A DNA stretch of 64,000 nt. Source: Haematococcus lacustris (taxonomy: Eukaryota; Chlorophyta; Chlorophyceae; Chlamydomonadales; Haematococcaceae). The DNA lies in contig JASKMD010000016.1 in the NCBI GenBank assembly GCA_030144725.1, positions 1,477,753 to 1,541,752 on the forward strand, read 5' to 3'. Made by a program: the position numbers and the translations under genes. Shown here one piece after another: positions 22,936-43,830 of this stretch (position 1 is the first letter of the stretch; the number at the start of each line of letters is the position of its first letter). Below the pieces are notes generated by a model that saw only the letters and a program-made list of their open reading frames with translations, was not told where the DNA came from and did not search any database.

Positions 22936-25240
22936 GGGGGCAGGGCGAGGCAGGGGGCAAGGCAGGGGGCAGGGGGAGGCAGGGGGCAAGGCAGGGGGCA
23001 GGGCGAGGCAGGGGGCAAGGCAGGGGGCAGGGGGAGGCAGGGGGCAAGGCAGGGGGCAGGGCGAGGCAGGGGGCAAGGCAGGGGGCAGGGCGAGGCAGGG
23101 GGCAAGGCAGGGGGCAGGGCGAGGCAGGGGGCAAGGCAGGGGGCAGGGGGAGGCAGGGGGCAAGGCAGGGGGCAGGGCGAGGCAGGGGGCAAGGCAGGGG
23201 GCAGGGGGAGGCAGGGGGCAAGGCAGGGGGCAAGGCAGGGGGCAAGGTAGGGGGCAAGGCAGGGGGCAGGGCGAGGCAGGGGGCAAGGCAGGGGGCAGGG
23301 GGAGGCAGGGGGCAAGGCATGGGGCAGGGCGAGGCAGGGGGCAAGGCAGGGGGCAGGGGGAGGCAGGGGGCAAGGCAGGGGGCAGGGCGAGGCAGGGGGC
23401 AAGGCAGGGGGCAGGGCGAGGCAGGGGGCAAGGCAGGGGGCAGGGCGAGGCAGGGGGCAAGGCAGGGGGCAGGGGGAGGCAGGGGGCAAGGCAGGGGGCA
23501 GGGCGAGGCAGGGGGCAAGGCAGGGGGCAGGGGGAGGCAGGGGGCAAGGCAGGGGGCAAGGCAGGGGGCAAGGCAGGGGGCAAGGCAGGGGGCAGGGCGA
23601 GGCAGGGGGCAAGGCAGGGGGCAGGGGGAGGCAGGGGGCAAGGCAGGGGGCAGGGCGAGGCAGGGTGCAAGGCAGGGGGCAGGGGGAGGCAGGGGGCAAG
23701 GCAGGGGGCAGGGCGAGGCAGGGGGCAAGGCAGGGGGCAGGGCGAGGCAGGGGGCAAGGCAGGGGGCAGGGCGAGGCAGGGGGCAAGGCAGGGGGCAGGG
23801 GGAGGCAGGGGGCAAGGCATGGGGCAGGGCGAGGCAGGGGGCAAGGCAGGGGGCAGGGGGAGGCAGGGGGCAAGGCAGGGGGCAGGGCGAGGCAGGGGGC
23901 AAGGCAGGGGGCAGGGCGAGGCAGGGGGCAAGGCAGGGGGCAGGGCGAGGCAGGGGGCAAGGCAGGGGGCAGGGGGAGGCAGGGGGCAAGGCAGGGGGCA
24001 GGGCGAGGCAGGGGGCAAGGCAGGGGGCAGGGGGAGGCAGGGGGCAAGGCAGGGGGCAAGGCAGGGGGCAAGGCAGGGGGCAAGGCAGGGGGCAGGGCGA
24101 GGCAGGGGGCAAGGCAGGGGGCAGGGGGAGGCACGGGGCAAGGCAGGGGGCAGGGCGAGGCAGGGGGCAAGGCAGGGGGCAGGGGGAGGCAGGGGGCAAG
24201 GCAGGGGGCAGGGCGAGGCAGGGGGCAAGGCAGGGGGCAGGGCGAGGCAGGGGGCAAGGCAGGGGGCAGGGCGAGGCAGGGGGCAAGGCAGGGGGCAGGG
24301 GGAGGCAGGGGGCAAGGCAGGGGCCAGGGCGAGGCAGGGGGCAAGGCAGGGGGCAGGGGGAGGCAGGGGGCAAGGCAGGGGGCAAGGCAGGGGGCAAGGC
24401 AGGGGGCAAGGCAGGGGGCAGGGCGAGGCAGGGGGCAAGGCAGGGGGCAGGGGGAGGCACGGGGCAAGGCAGGGGGCAGGGCGAGGCAGGGGGCAAGGCA
24501 GGGGGCAGGGGGAGGCAGGGGGCAAGGCAGGGGGCAGGGCGAGGCAGGGGGCAAGGCAGGGGGCAGGGCGAGGCAGGGGGCAAGGCAGGGGGCAGGGCGA
24601 GGCAGGGGGCAAGGCAGGGGGCAGGGGGAGGCAGGGGGCAAGGCAGGGGGCAGGGCGAGGCAGGGGGCAAGGCAGGGGGCAGGGGGAGGCAGGGGGCAAG
24701 GCAGGGGGCAAGGCAGGGGGCAAGGCAGGGGGCAAGGCAGGGGGCAGGGGGAGGCAGGGGGCAAGGCAGGGGGCAGGGCGAGGCAGGGGGCAAGGCAGGG
24801 GGCAGGGGGAGGCAGGGGGCAAGGCAGGGGGCAGGGCGAGGCAGGGGGCAAGGCAGGGGGCAGGGGGAGGCAGGGGGCAAGGCAGGGGGCAAGGCAGGGG
24901 GCAAGGCAGGGGGCAAGGCAGGGGGCAGGGCGAGGCAGGGGGCAAGGCAGGGGCAGGGCGAGGCACGGGGCAAGGCAGGGGGCAGGGCGAGGCAGGGGGC
25001 AAGGCAGGGGGCAAGGCAGGGGGCAAGGCAGGGGGCAGGGCGAGGCAGGGGGCAAGGCAGGGGGCAGGGGGAGGCAGGGGGCAAGGCAGGGGGCAGGGCG
25101 AGGCAGGGGGCAAGGCAGGGGGCAGGGGGAGGCAGGGGGCAAGGCAGGGGGCAGGGGGAGGCAGGGGGCAAGGCAGGGGGCAGGGCGAGGCAGGGGGCAA
25201 GGCAGGGGGCAAGGCAGGGGGCAAGGCAGGGGGCAGGTGA
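22905..25240. repeat. 2.3-kb higher-order minisatellite (GGGGGCAAGGCA-type units)
   Basis: Units GGGGGCAAGGCA, GGGGGCAGGGCGAGGCA and GGGGGCAGGGGGAGGCA alternate, and blocks of four GGGGGCAAGGCA units recur at irregular spacing (near 23220, 23550, 24050, 24385, 24710, 24890, 25010 and 25205). This gives a higher-order structure. Open frames of 470-865 codons occur in all frames and are artefacts. Confidence 0.95.
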
Positions 25241-25513
25241 GGGGGCAAGGGCCCCAGCTGGTTTCCACTTGTCAGCCTGAGCAGCTTTTACTTCGGGTCA
25301 TGTAAGCCTCCAGGCTCAGGCCTGACTAATTAGGATAAAGGAAACGGGGAGTCTTAGCTCTGCTGGTGATTTAATGGGGCTTTGACTACCCAAGTGATTG
25401 TGCCACGCTGACCCACATGGGTTAGCTAGTTAGCTAGTTAGCTAGTTGAGTGAGAGTAGTGAGAGTAGTGCAAGCTGGAGCAAGCTGTTTGAGGCGCCTG
25501 TGCGGGGGCTCAT

Positions 25514-25756
25514 GTGGTGCCCTTGGCTGGCACAGGCTACCCCTGGGGACCTTGGCAAATGGGCAACGCAGCCCTCAACCTCCTGCGGGCAGGGGAGGCC
25601 AAGTGGCGCCCACTGGAGCTGTGCAGGTGGCCACACCGAGGAAGGCTTGCTGCCCAGGGCAAGGAGTACCCAGCATTGGGCTTCAAGAAGTTGCGAGACC
25701 GAGCCCCCAAGGCCCTAGCTCAGCAGCCTGTAGCCCAGCAGCCTGTAGCACAGTAA
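25514..25756 (+). pseudogene. Fanzor/TnpB-like C-terminal remnant
   Basis: The frame ends NAALNLLRAGEAKWRPLELC, then KGKEYPALGFKKLRDRAPKA and a Gln/Val-rich tail before TAG/TAA. It is clearly related to the minus-strand fragment at 52585-52965, which keeps DRDCNAALNM. The NAALNL motif resembles the C-terminal end of TnpB/Fanzor RuvC domains, but here the DRD is lost and nothing upstream is recognisable. Family assignment is from motif memory, not a search. Confidence 0.5.
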
Positions 25757-27074
25757 CATGTGTGCTCCGCGCAATGCTTAAGCTGTTGCTTACATCAGAG
25801 CATGTGTTTCATGCCAACATCGATTGCCCGACTCTCGTAAGGGGGTAGGGGTAGGGAGTTCGGTATTGGTACCGGCTGTAGGTCGCAGTTACTCAGTCCA
25901 ATTACAGATAACACAGCCCTTACCCATTAGTGAGGGATAATGTGCTGGTGATGTAATGGATCCCATTTGCAGCAGGTCTCCAGTTCTCAAGCCCGAGTCG
26001 TCCGAGCAAATACGGCTGATGGCTACAACCCTCCAGTACCACCCCTCGACCAGTCCGGTGGCGCCTGCTCAAATGGTTGGTCATGACTCATAAGGCATAC
26101 GGAGCGACGCGAAACATGTTCAGTGCCGACTGACCTGCGCGCCGCAGTGCTCGCCACGCGGGTTGCGACCATTATAACCAAGGCTTGCATCGACAGGCGC
26201 GTGATGAGAGGCGGGGACAGCGACCGTCACGTAGGGTCTCCCAAGTCGGTCCCGTCTGTCAGTTGTATATCAAGCCGGAACGGCATGCGCTTTGTTCCTT
26301 TTCGTGCAGGTGCAGCAACGGAAAGGCCCGTCTTATCATTGGACATCGTCACTCCGTGATCGCTACAGACTTCTCGGCTTGCACTTGGTGCAGTGACAAG
26401 CGGCTCGAATTGCTCCTTGTCACCGAGGCAACTCAACCCCCTTCCCAGGAGACACGACATAGTTTGATTCACATCACGCCCAGGGAAGTCACGAGGCCAC
26501 TCGTCAGTCTAACAACAACGCTAACCCGGCGCGGTGTTTCCGTCCCCATGCACCCGTGCACTCCACGCAGCTGGGCGGGGCGCCCGACCGCGTCGACGCA
26601 GCTTCCAAATCACAGTCCGCTTGCTGCCGGAAATGCCTGTCACGTTGCGAAGACTCCCCGTCGCAAAGAACGCCACACGCCCCCACGGGGCCATGCCAAT
26701 CCTGCGCTGACGTTCCGATGGGGGTCGTGTTCCCGTCCTTGCCCGATCTGCAACGCAACAGGTAGCCGCACGTCGCTATGGTTCCACATGCGCCGGTTGC
26801 CAGCTCAAGGCATCCCGAGGACTTGACAGCGGGTTCAGCAACTGATGCCGCCTTGATCGACGCCCCGGTCGCGGTGCTATTGCCGGTGTCAGCAACGGGC
26901 GCGGTGCTCGGGCCCAGTAAAGACGCCAGTGCGGAGGTAAGCTGCGCTGACACGGAGTCCCATAAACTCAAGCCACTCTCGAACTGTGACGATAGCAGGG
27001 AGGGGTCACCTGGGAGCAGGCAGCAGGCTCCGCATAACGATCCACGGCCTGTTCTTTGTTAAGCTGCTGTCAGT
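25757..27074. other. Intergenic sequence without a recognised gene
   Basis: Open frames of 155-213 codons exist on both strands (for example 26504-26971 minus, 26185-26826 plus), but neither matches a family I know and they overlap each other. Base composition here is less repetitive than its surroundings, so a decayed element is possible. Confidence 0.4.
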
Positions 27075-27276
27075 CCCCCTGCCTCCCCCTGCCCCCTGCC
27101 TTGCCCCCTGCCTCCCCCTTCCCCCTGCCTCACTTTCACCAGCCTTGGCCTACAGCCTATGACGTCCCACCCCAGCACACAGGCAAGGGCAAGCAGGGCC
27201 AAGAGCGGCAGGCAGCGCTGACCAGGCCGCTACAGCACACCACCTGAACCAGACTCAGCTCACAAGCCCCTGCAGC

Positions 27277-37000
<9,724 letters not shown>

Positions 37001-37621
37001 CCCTGAACCAGTCAGCTCCTGAAGGTCTAAAAGACGCCCTGATCAACACACTGCATGGGTTGTTCTCCATGTTTGCTTCTTGCGAGCCTCCATGTAAAAG
37101 GCACGTTATGATAGCCACGAGACATCGCTGGTAGAAGCCCTAGCACGAGCTTCTAAGAAAACAGTATATCAGCTTGTAGCTGGCGCAGGGTAGCCGCCTC
37201 GGTCCTAGTCGGCGGTCTAGGCAGCACGTCGGCATATGACCTAGTCGTTACCAAGATGATGGCTTGAAGATGGCTGTGGCACATTCTGGTGACAGGTGCT
37301 TCTTATCATCCTGGCCGCCCCCCTCATCCACCCCTGGTCACCCCTCCGTCACCACGTCAGGGACATTTGACTTTGCGGCGTGCCTGGTGAGAGTTGAGTT
37401 GTCATTTTAACGCGGAACGCCTTATTTCTGCGCCGCGCTTACACCTGCGCGCCCGAGCTGCTGGCACCCACGGTGACCGGCAGTCTGCCAGGCACGCGAA
37501 CGGTTCCACTCTGCGCGATGGGGCTTTCACGTGCTGCTTTACAATACCCACAACGTAGAAGCACAGTTCTCCGCTGCGCTACACTTTACGCATGGAGCCC
37601 AGTTTTCTCAACATCATCTTA
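37001..37621. other. Upstream region of Miro; no gene seen
   Basis: The region 5' of the Miro ATG (37000 on the minus strand) presumably contains its promoter and 5' UTR. I find no second gene reading away from it; the 145-codon frame at 37531-37968 runs into the transposon at 37622. Confidence 0.5.
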
Positions 37622-38619
37622 GGGCGCTATTCCAATGTCGAGGCGAGGCGAGGCGAGGTGCATGGGGTGCTTTTTCGAGGGGAGGCGGCGAGGCGAGGCG
37701 GCGAGGTCTCCATGTCCCTCTAACCGCCCCCAACTGCCCTACCTCGCCCCTCGCGGTTCCAATGGCGACGCGAGGTCGAGATGCCCATGCCACCATTTTG
37801 CGTGCATGGGGCCTCGCGGTCTCGCCAAGCCTATGGGCGCTATTCCAATGGGGCGAGGCGAGGCAGGCGAGGCTCCATGTGGCTCCATGTGGCGATTTGA
37901 ATTTTTGCGATTCCAATGCGGCGAGACAGGCGAGGCGAGGCGAGGCGAGGTGTTCACGTTTTGACTAACCTCTTCGCTCATTTCACTGCGTGCGCCCATC
38001 GCAATGGAGTCCTCATCCGATAACAGTCGGCCCAGCAGCAGCAGCAGCAGCAGTGGAAACAGCTAAGCTGCATGGACCCCCCGCCGACCACCCCGCGCCT
38101 TGCGCATAGTCACGATGTTGCTGTCGCTGCCGTCGCTGGCTAGTTGTGTTTGTGCACCCACCAGCAGAGTCCCAACATAGCCTGCCCAACGCAGAGCATC
38201 ATTATCAACACACGTCTAAAGCCCAACCACTTAAGCCTAGCAAAGGTGCACAAACACAACTTGCCAGCGACGGCAGCGGCAACAACATCGTAACCATGCG
38301 CAAGGCGCGGGGTGGTCGGTGAAGGGTCCATGCAGCTTCGCTGTTACCACTACTGTTGCTGATGCTGCTGGGCCGACTGTCATCGGATGAGGACTCCATT
38401 GCGATGGGCGCACGCAGTGAAATGAGCGAAGAGGTTAGTCAAACTTTGAACACCTCGCCTCGCCTCGCCTCGCCTCGCCTCGCCTCGCCTCGCCTCGCCT
38501 CGCCTCGCCTCGCCTCGCCTCGCCTCGCCTGTCTCGCCGCATTGGAATCGCCAAATTCAAAAACGCCACATGCAGCCACATGGAGCCTCGTCTCGCCTCG
38601 CCCCATTGGAACAGCGCCC
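37622..38619. mobile_element. 998-bp Harbinger-like palindromic element, TTA duplication
   Basis: Termini GGGCGCTATTCCAATG (left) and CATTGGAACAGCGCCC (right, inverted) are flanked by TTA at 37619-37621 and 38620-38622, the 3-bp duplication typical of PIF/Harbinger. Inside, 37838-38150 and 38210-38619 form a long inverted repeat with CGAGG/CCTCG pentamer runs. Each arm contains the reverse complement of the other, including a short Ser-rich frame starting MESSSDDSRPSS (minus, from 38399) that could be the start of a lost transposase. A further internal copy of the terminus lies at 37838. Confidence 0.75.
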
Positions 38620-38633
38620 TTACACAACCTCCC

Positions 38634-39035
38634 TGTTACAGTCCTGCTTTGAATCCAGAATGCATATGTTTTGAAATGCGCATGCAGATCTTTTCAACCC
38701 TGCATGCGAGATCTGGGTTTGTCATGTCTTACTTTGTCATGACGGTTGTTAGTTATTCTGGGCTTACTTATGCCTGAGCGCTGCTTAGTGTCGGGGATTC
38801 AAAGACTTCTGGGGACTCTGGATCGGATGACTGGTTCAGTGACGTAGGAATGCGATGAGAACTGTTTTTACTGATGCCATCTTCTTGACGATGTAAGTAC
38901 AAAGCACTGCCACGCTAGTCGGAAGCTGTCTACGAGTACGTAGTCAGCCACAGCGGCAACATGTCTCTGGCGGCTGCAGCCGGAGTTTAGTTCGCAGCCA
39001 GCCATGCATCCTGACCGCGCAGCAGCACTGTAACA
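38634..39035 (+). repeat. 5' LTR, 402 bp
   Basis: TG...CA-bounded direct repeat of 40917-41318, no difference seen by eye. It contains TTACTTTGTCATGACGG and other less GC-rich sequence than the surrounding host DNA. Confidence 0.88.
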
Positions 39036-40175
39036 TTTGGTTTCCTCGCATCGATCATCGGCCTGTGCTCTTGCCTCACGCAACGCAGTAATCGAGCTTT
39101 TGAGGTACTTTAGGGCAGTACCTCCGGTGCAAGAACGCCGAAGGCTCAAGCTAACCCATTAACGCCATCGCAACGTAAGCTTGCCCAGCTGCTCTAACCG
39201 CTGACCTGCAGTGTTTGTACCTGCAGTGTTTCAAATGCCTACCCGCGAAAGCGGTGCCCACCTGCGCAAGCAGTGCCTACCCGCGAGAGCGGTGATTACC
39301 TGCGCAAGCAGTGCTATACCTGCTATATGCAGTGCTACCTGCTCTTTGCAGTGAACTCTGGACTTCCGTACCTCGCGGGACCTCAGTACCTCGCGGGACC
39401 AGCCCGGCAGCTTAGCTTACGCTTCTTGCCGAGTTGACATGCAGCACACCACCGTCAACCCCACCACCACCCTCAACGAGACGTTGACATTGTAAAGCCA
39501 GCCATGTTTCATTGGCTGTGTCTCAGCTTCTACCAGTCCAATAGGGCACACAGTTGGGCCAAAGCACCAAGCACGGTGCCTCCAGCTACAAAGCCATCAA
39601 CATAGTTACAAATCATTACCACTGACTCAATCTACCATCATGCCATATCACTGCCATGACCCTCACCCCCCAACCCACCCTAATAGCACACATTACCACT
39701 TGCTGTTGAGCTGTGAGCACATCCCTCTGCTTACATAATGCTGACACTAGCTAACCCATTAACCAGCTGACCCACTGACACCAGCCGCTGGGCTGTGCGC
39801 ATACACAAGACACATTTCCCGCTACCCACAATCCACACCAAGGACAACCTGCAACAACAGGTCAGCACATCATTGGCATGACAAGCAGAGCTAGACCAGC
39901 TCAGCAGCCAGCCACAGCTCTCTAGCCGCTAGCGACACAGCTAGTGCACACTCTCACAACCCAGGCAACACCTAGGGAAGCACACAATGGCACATGGCAG
40001 GGCAGACGCACCTTCCCGGGCGACCACACACATTGAGTGTAAAGGCTTCAGCCTCAGCACAGCAACAACCAAAGCACAACCCGCAGTTGCACAACAAGAT
40101 AACGAGAAGTCAAGAACAAGCAATCATACACACAGAGGAGGGCGCGACGACCGCCAACGAAAACACACGCAGAGG

Positions 40176-40430
40176 GCGCGTCTAACGTCCTGGGCAATGA
40201 GATCCCGAACAAATACAACACAACGCAGGGGAAAGAAAACCCGAACACACACAGCAAGGGGCGCGTCTAACGTCCTGGGCAATGAGATCCCGAACAAATA
40301 CAACACAACGCAGGGGAAAGAAAACCCGAACACACACACGCAGAGGGCGCGTCAAACGTCCTGGGCAATGAGATCCCGAACAAATACAACACAACGCAGG
40401 GGAAAGAAATCCCGAACACACATAAACACG
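40176..40430. repeat. Three 85-bp tandem repeats inside the LTR element
   Basis: The segment starting GCGCGTCTAACGTCCTGGGC recurs at 40176, 40261 and 40347, each containing AACACAACGCAGGGGAAAGA. It keeps one plus-strand frame open (39987-40439, 150 codons), which looks like repeat-driven openness rather than a gag gene. Confidence 0.85.
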
Positions 40431-40916
40431 AAGGAGTAACTCTCCACACGCAGATGTACAGTACCAGCGCCACCGAGCGGCTGCACTGGCTGGCAAGAAG
40501 GCCGGTTGACGTCGAGAATACCACATGTGTCGCACAATGGTGTCTTCCATGTGCACAACAGTTCGGTTCACCCAACTGTTCACGTTCACCACCACCTCTA
40601 TCAATCACAACATATATCAACGCCTCCTACTACCACCCTGCCTTCTTATGCATCACGTCATTCGGCTGCTGATTTCACGTCTGGACATGTCATCACCGCG
40701 AGCTGAAGCCAGCTCTGGAGTGGAGAACAAGACAACATCGAGACACTTAGCTCGTGCTCTCTTGCACGTGGTGTGCATGTAGCGCGTTGCATGACTGCTT
40801 GTTTGCATGTAGCCTGTGCATGTCTGCTTCTAACTGCCTGCCTGCTTTGTGTTCGAATGACTGTCTCACCCAGACAATGCAAGCTCCGGGACGTAGCTTT
40901 TTGGAGTGGGGGAGAG

Positions 40917-41318
40917 TGTTACAGTCCTGCTTTGAATCCAGAATGCATATGTTTTGAAATGCGCATGCAGATCTTTTCAACCCTGCATGCGAGATCTGGG
41001 TTTGTCATGTCTTACTTTGTCATGACGGTTGTTAGTTATTCTGGGCTTACTTATGCCTGAGCGCTGCTTAGTGTCGGGGATTCAAAGACTTCTGGGGACT
41101 CTGGATCGGATGACTGGTTCAGTGACGTAGGAATGCGATGAGAACTGTTTTTACTGATGCCATCTTCTTGACGATGTAAGTACAAAGCACTGCCACGCTA
41201 GTCGGAAGCTGTCTACGAGTACGTAGTCAGCCACAGCGGCAACATGTCTCTGGCGGCTGCAGCCGGAGTTTAGTTCGCAGCCAGCCATGCATCCTGACCG
41301 CGCAGCAGCACTGTAACA
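40917..41318 (+). repeat. 3' LTR, 402 bp
   Basis: Second copy of the LTR, preceded by a purine tract and followed by the CTCCC target duplication. Confidence 0.88.
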
Positions 41319-41323
41319 CTCCC

Positions 41324-42889
41324 CCTCCATATGAATCTCCACCCAGCCAGTGTTGCCAGCTGGCGTAGACCTCACACAACACGCACAACGGGCAGTCTGG
41401 CCCCCCTGCCGTCGGTAGGGGTGGTACTTGGATGTCAGCATGCTTCAGGCATGTGCACACACCAGCTTCTAAAACACCTCTTGGGATAACTCAGGATGAG
41501 TTGAGAACTTGATAGGGGGTTCACAATGAGTTCCCTAGCCAGTGACGCAAGGCTGGAGAGTTGCATTGAGTTGCATGGTAGTCAGCCGGGCATCAGCAGA
41601 GTGAGCAGCATGGAGGATGGTTAGCCCACCTCTTGGAGCCTAATCAACAAAGGATTGATGCAGTTGCCACTGCTGTGCTCCTACTGTGGTCTCCTCCTAG
41701 TTCCAGAGCCCCAGAGCCTAGTTATAGAGCCTCAGAGCCAGCGCTGTTGGTTTTCATGTTGGACATGAGGTCGGGCTCCTCGCACATCGCGCACTATCCA
41801 TCGCGTTAATTGGGGACTCATTGCTACTCTGGGTACTGGGTCAACGTACATCAAGACCGCAGGCTCGGTAGGGTCGGATACCCGGCAACATGCCCGACCG
41901 CTCAGCGTGTGGCTCAGCGCGACCGCATTCCGACGATACCCCTCATCCACCCAGTGCTGTTCCACGTCCATTCATGCTGATCCCGCTAGTTTCGTCTAGA
42001 GCTTGCCTGGCAGATGCACGGTAGGTGTAGGTCAGGGTGTGGGTGACTATTGAGCGCTCGGAGCCCATGGAAGACGGGCCTAAGCAGACGTCCCACACTG
42101 CCCCACACTACATCCGATGCCAGGCGCCGTCGTTTCCTTCTGAACATGCAGCTATCGAAATCAACGTCGCAGATGTCCCCAACGGCGATGCAGTTGTTTC
42201 TGGACTTATACTTCTACATCGAAGCAGCCTTCAGTCGTATGTTGCAGCCGCGCGGACGCCCCTGCGGACGATTTGCCTTGTGCAGACGACGGTGAGGTCA
42301 TGTGTCATCAGTGGTTGGTTTCGGAGCACATGGCGCAGTACAAGTGCAAGATGCTGTTGCCAATTACCACTGCAGCCTTCGGTGCTCTGCAAAGAGGAAA
42401 GCGACCCATCCACTATCACAGGGGCATCCATAACTCTCACCCCACCTGCCTTGACCACATAGCGCGTGCCCAGCATACCCGCCCCACCTGCCTTGCACCC
42501 CAAAGTCTGAAGGTGGAGCTGTTCAGAAAGGCAGCGGATCACCCAGCAAGCCTGAGCTGCACGGTATTTGCACTTGAGAACTACACATGTATTAACCTAA
42601 CCCTAACCCGTAGTTTTTCTAACCCTAACCCTGCCTGCAAAGGGAGTCAAAGAAAGAAAGAAAGAAAGAAAGAAAGACTACGCCCTCGCCGATGGACTTG
42701 CATTAAGAGAGGAGAGTAGCCTCGGGGCCACTCGCGCCGATTAAGGCCGGAAGTCACCAGGACCATTTCTCCCGGGAGGCATACCGCAGATAGCCCCAGG
42801 AAAGGCCGACTCAACGCCGTTGTTGTCATTGAAAAACTCAAAGTTCGTGCGATGTTATAACCATTTGAAATCCGAAAAAACCCTGCGCA
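41324..42889. other. No recognised gene; decayed sequence
   Basis: Short frames on both strands (for example 42231-42542 minus, 41732-41971 minus) have no motif I recognise. A short CTAACCCTAACCC patch lies near 42596, and an (AAAG)n run at 42651-42676. Confidence 0.4.
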
Positions 42890-43378
42890 GGGTCCTGGCG
42901 ACCCTGCGCAGGGTCCTAGCGCATCGGCCATTTGCAGGGTCCTGACGACCATTTGCAGGGTCCTGGTGACCCTGCGCAGGGTCCTGGTGACCCGGCGCAG
43001 GGTCCTGGCGACCCTGTGCAGGGTTTTGATGGCAGTTTTTACAGGGTCCTGCTGACCATTTGCAGGGTCCTGGTGACCCTGCGCAGGGTCCTAGTGACCC
43101 GGCGCAGGGTCCTGGCGACCCTGTGCAGGGTTTTGATGGAAGTTTTTACAGGGTCCTGCTGACCATTTGCAGGGTCCTGGTGACCCTGCGCAGGGTCCTG
43201 GTGACCCGGCGCAGGGTCCTGGCGACCCTGTGCAGGGTTTTGATGGCAGTTTTTACAGGGTCCTGCTGACCATTTGCAGGGTCCTGGTGACCCTGCGCAG
43301 GGTCCTGGTGACCCGGCGCAGGGTCCTGGCGACCCTGTGCAGGGTTCTGATGGCAGTTTTACAGGGTCCTGCTGACCT
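42890..43378. repeat. 107-bp tandem repeat, about 4 copies, rich in GACCCTGCGCAGGGTC
   Basis: TTTTGATGG recurs at 43024, 43131 and 43238, and a variant at 43345, exactly 107 bases apart. Within each unit a shorter motif CAGGGTCCTGGTGACC is itself repeated about five times, giving nested periodicity and frequent palindromes. Confidence 0.92.
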
Positions 43379-43502
43379 GATAACATGGCATGATTCTTGT
43401 ACTTGCTACTACAACATTACCCCTCATGCACTCTCCCTCTTGTTGCTCACGTGCATGTCATCTAAGCCATCATGACATTCACCTTGCACGCGCAAACCTG
43501 CC

Positions 43503-43830
43503 ATGTCATGTCTTATGGTACAACGTATGCAACACCACTACAAACGACATGTATTGCTGATGCTAAGCACATGCATTGATGCCAGATGGCCACACCACAC
43601 AACACCACAACACAATACCACTGCAACAACAACAACAACACAACGACTCATGCCTTACTCACAACCTGTGCGATGTGCACAACCACAAGGATTGGATGCA
43701 TTTCATTGCTATGGGCTAACCCCTCATCACGGGACTGCTAAGCACTTTGCCTTGCTGCCTATGCCCCAAGGCACCAAATCAGGTTGATCTAGGCTAGGCT
43801 GGGCTAGGCTAGGCTAGGCTGGGCTAGGCT
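43503..43830 (+). repeat. Dispersed repeat with GGCTA/GGGCT tail, copy 1
   Basis: Contains GCAACACCACTACAAACGAC and CACGGGACTGCTAAGCACTT and ends in GGCTAGGCTGGGCTAGGCT. It matches 62120-62600 in inverted orientation at about 75-80% by eye. Confidence 0.75.

Larger units (their letters stand above)
38634..41318 (+). mobile_element. 2685-bp non-autonomous LTR retrotransposon
   Basis: Two 402-bp LTRs (38634-39035 and 40917-41318) start TGTTACAG and end CTGTAACA and appear identical throughout. They are flanked by a 5-bp duplication CTCCC (38629-38633, 41319-41323). A purine tract GGAGTGGGGGAGAG directly precedes the 3' LTR, and TGG follows the 5' LTR by two bases as a possible primer-binding start. 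The 1881-base interior has no gag, protease, reverse transcriptase or integrase frame, so it is TRIM/LARD-like and must have been moved by another element. Matching LTRs imply a recent insertion. Confidence 0.88.

Noticed and set aside
22671..25305. Open frames of 470-865 codons on both strands
   Set aside because: They are products of the GGGGGCAAGGCA minisatellite; all frames are open and none has a non-repeat domain.
39987..40439. 150-codon frame as a gag gene of the LTR element
   Set aside because: Openness derives from three 85-bp tandem repeats; there is no zinc knuckle or capsid-like motif.
42890..43378. CRISPR-like array
   Set aside because: Units are contiguous 107-bp tandem repeats with no unique spacers, in a eukaryotic genome.
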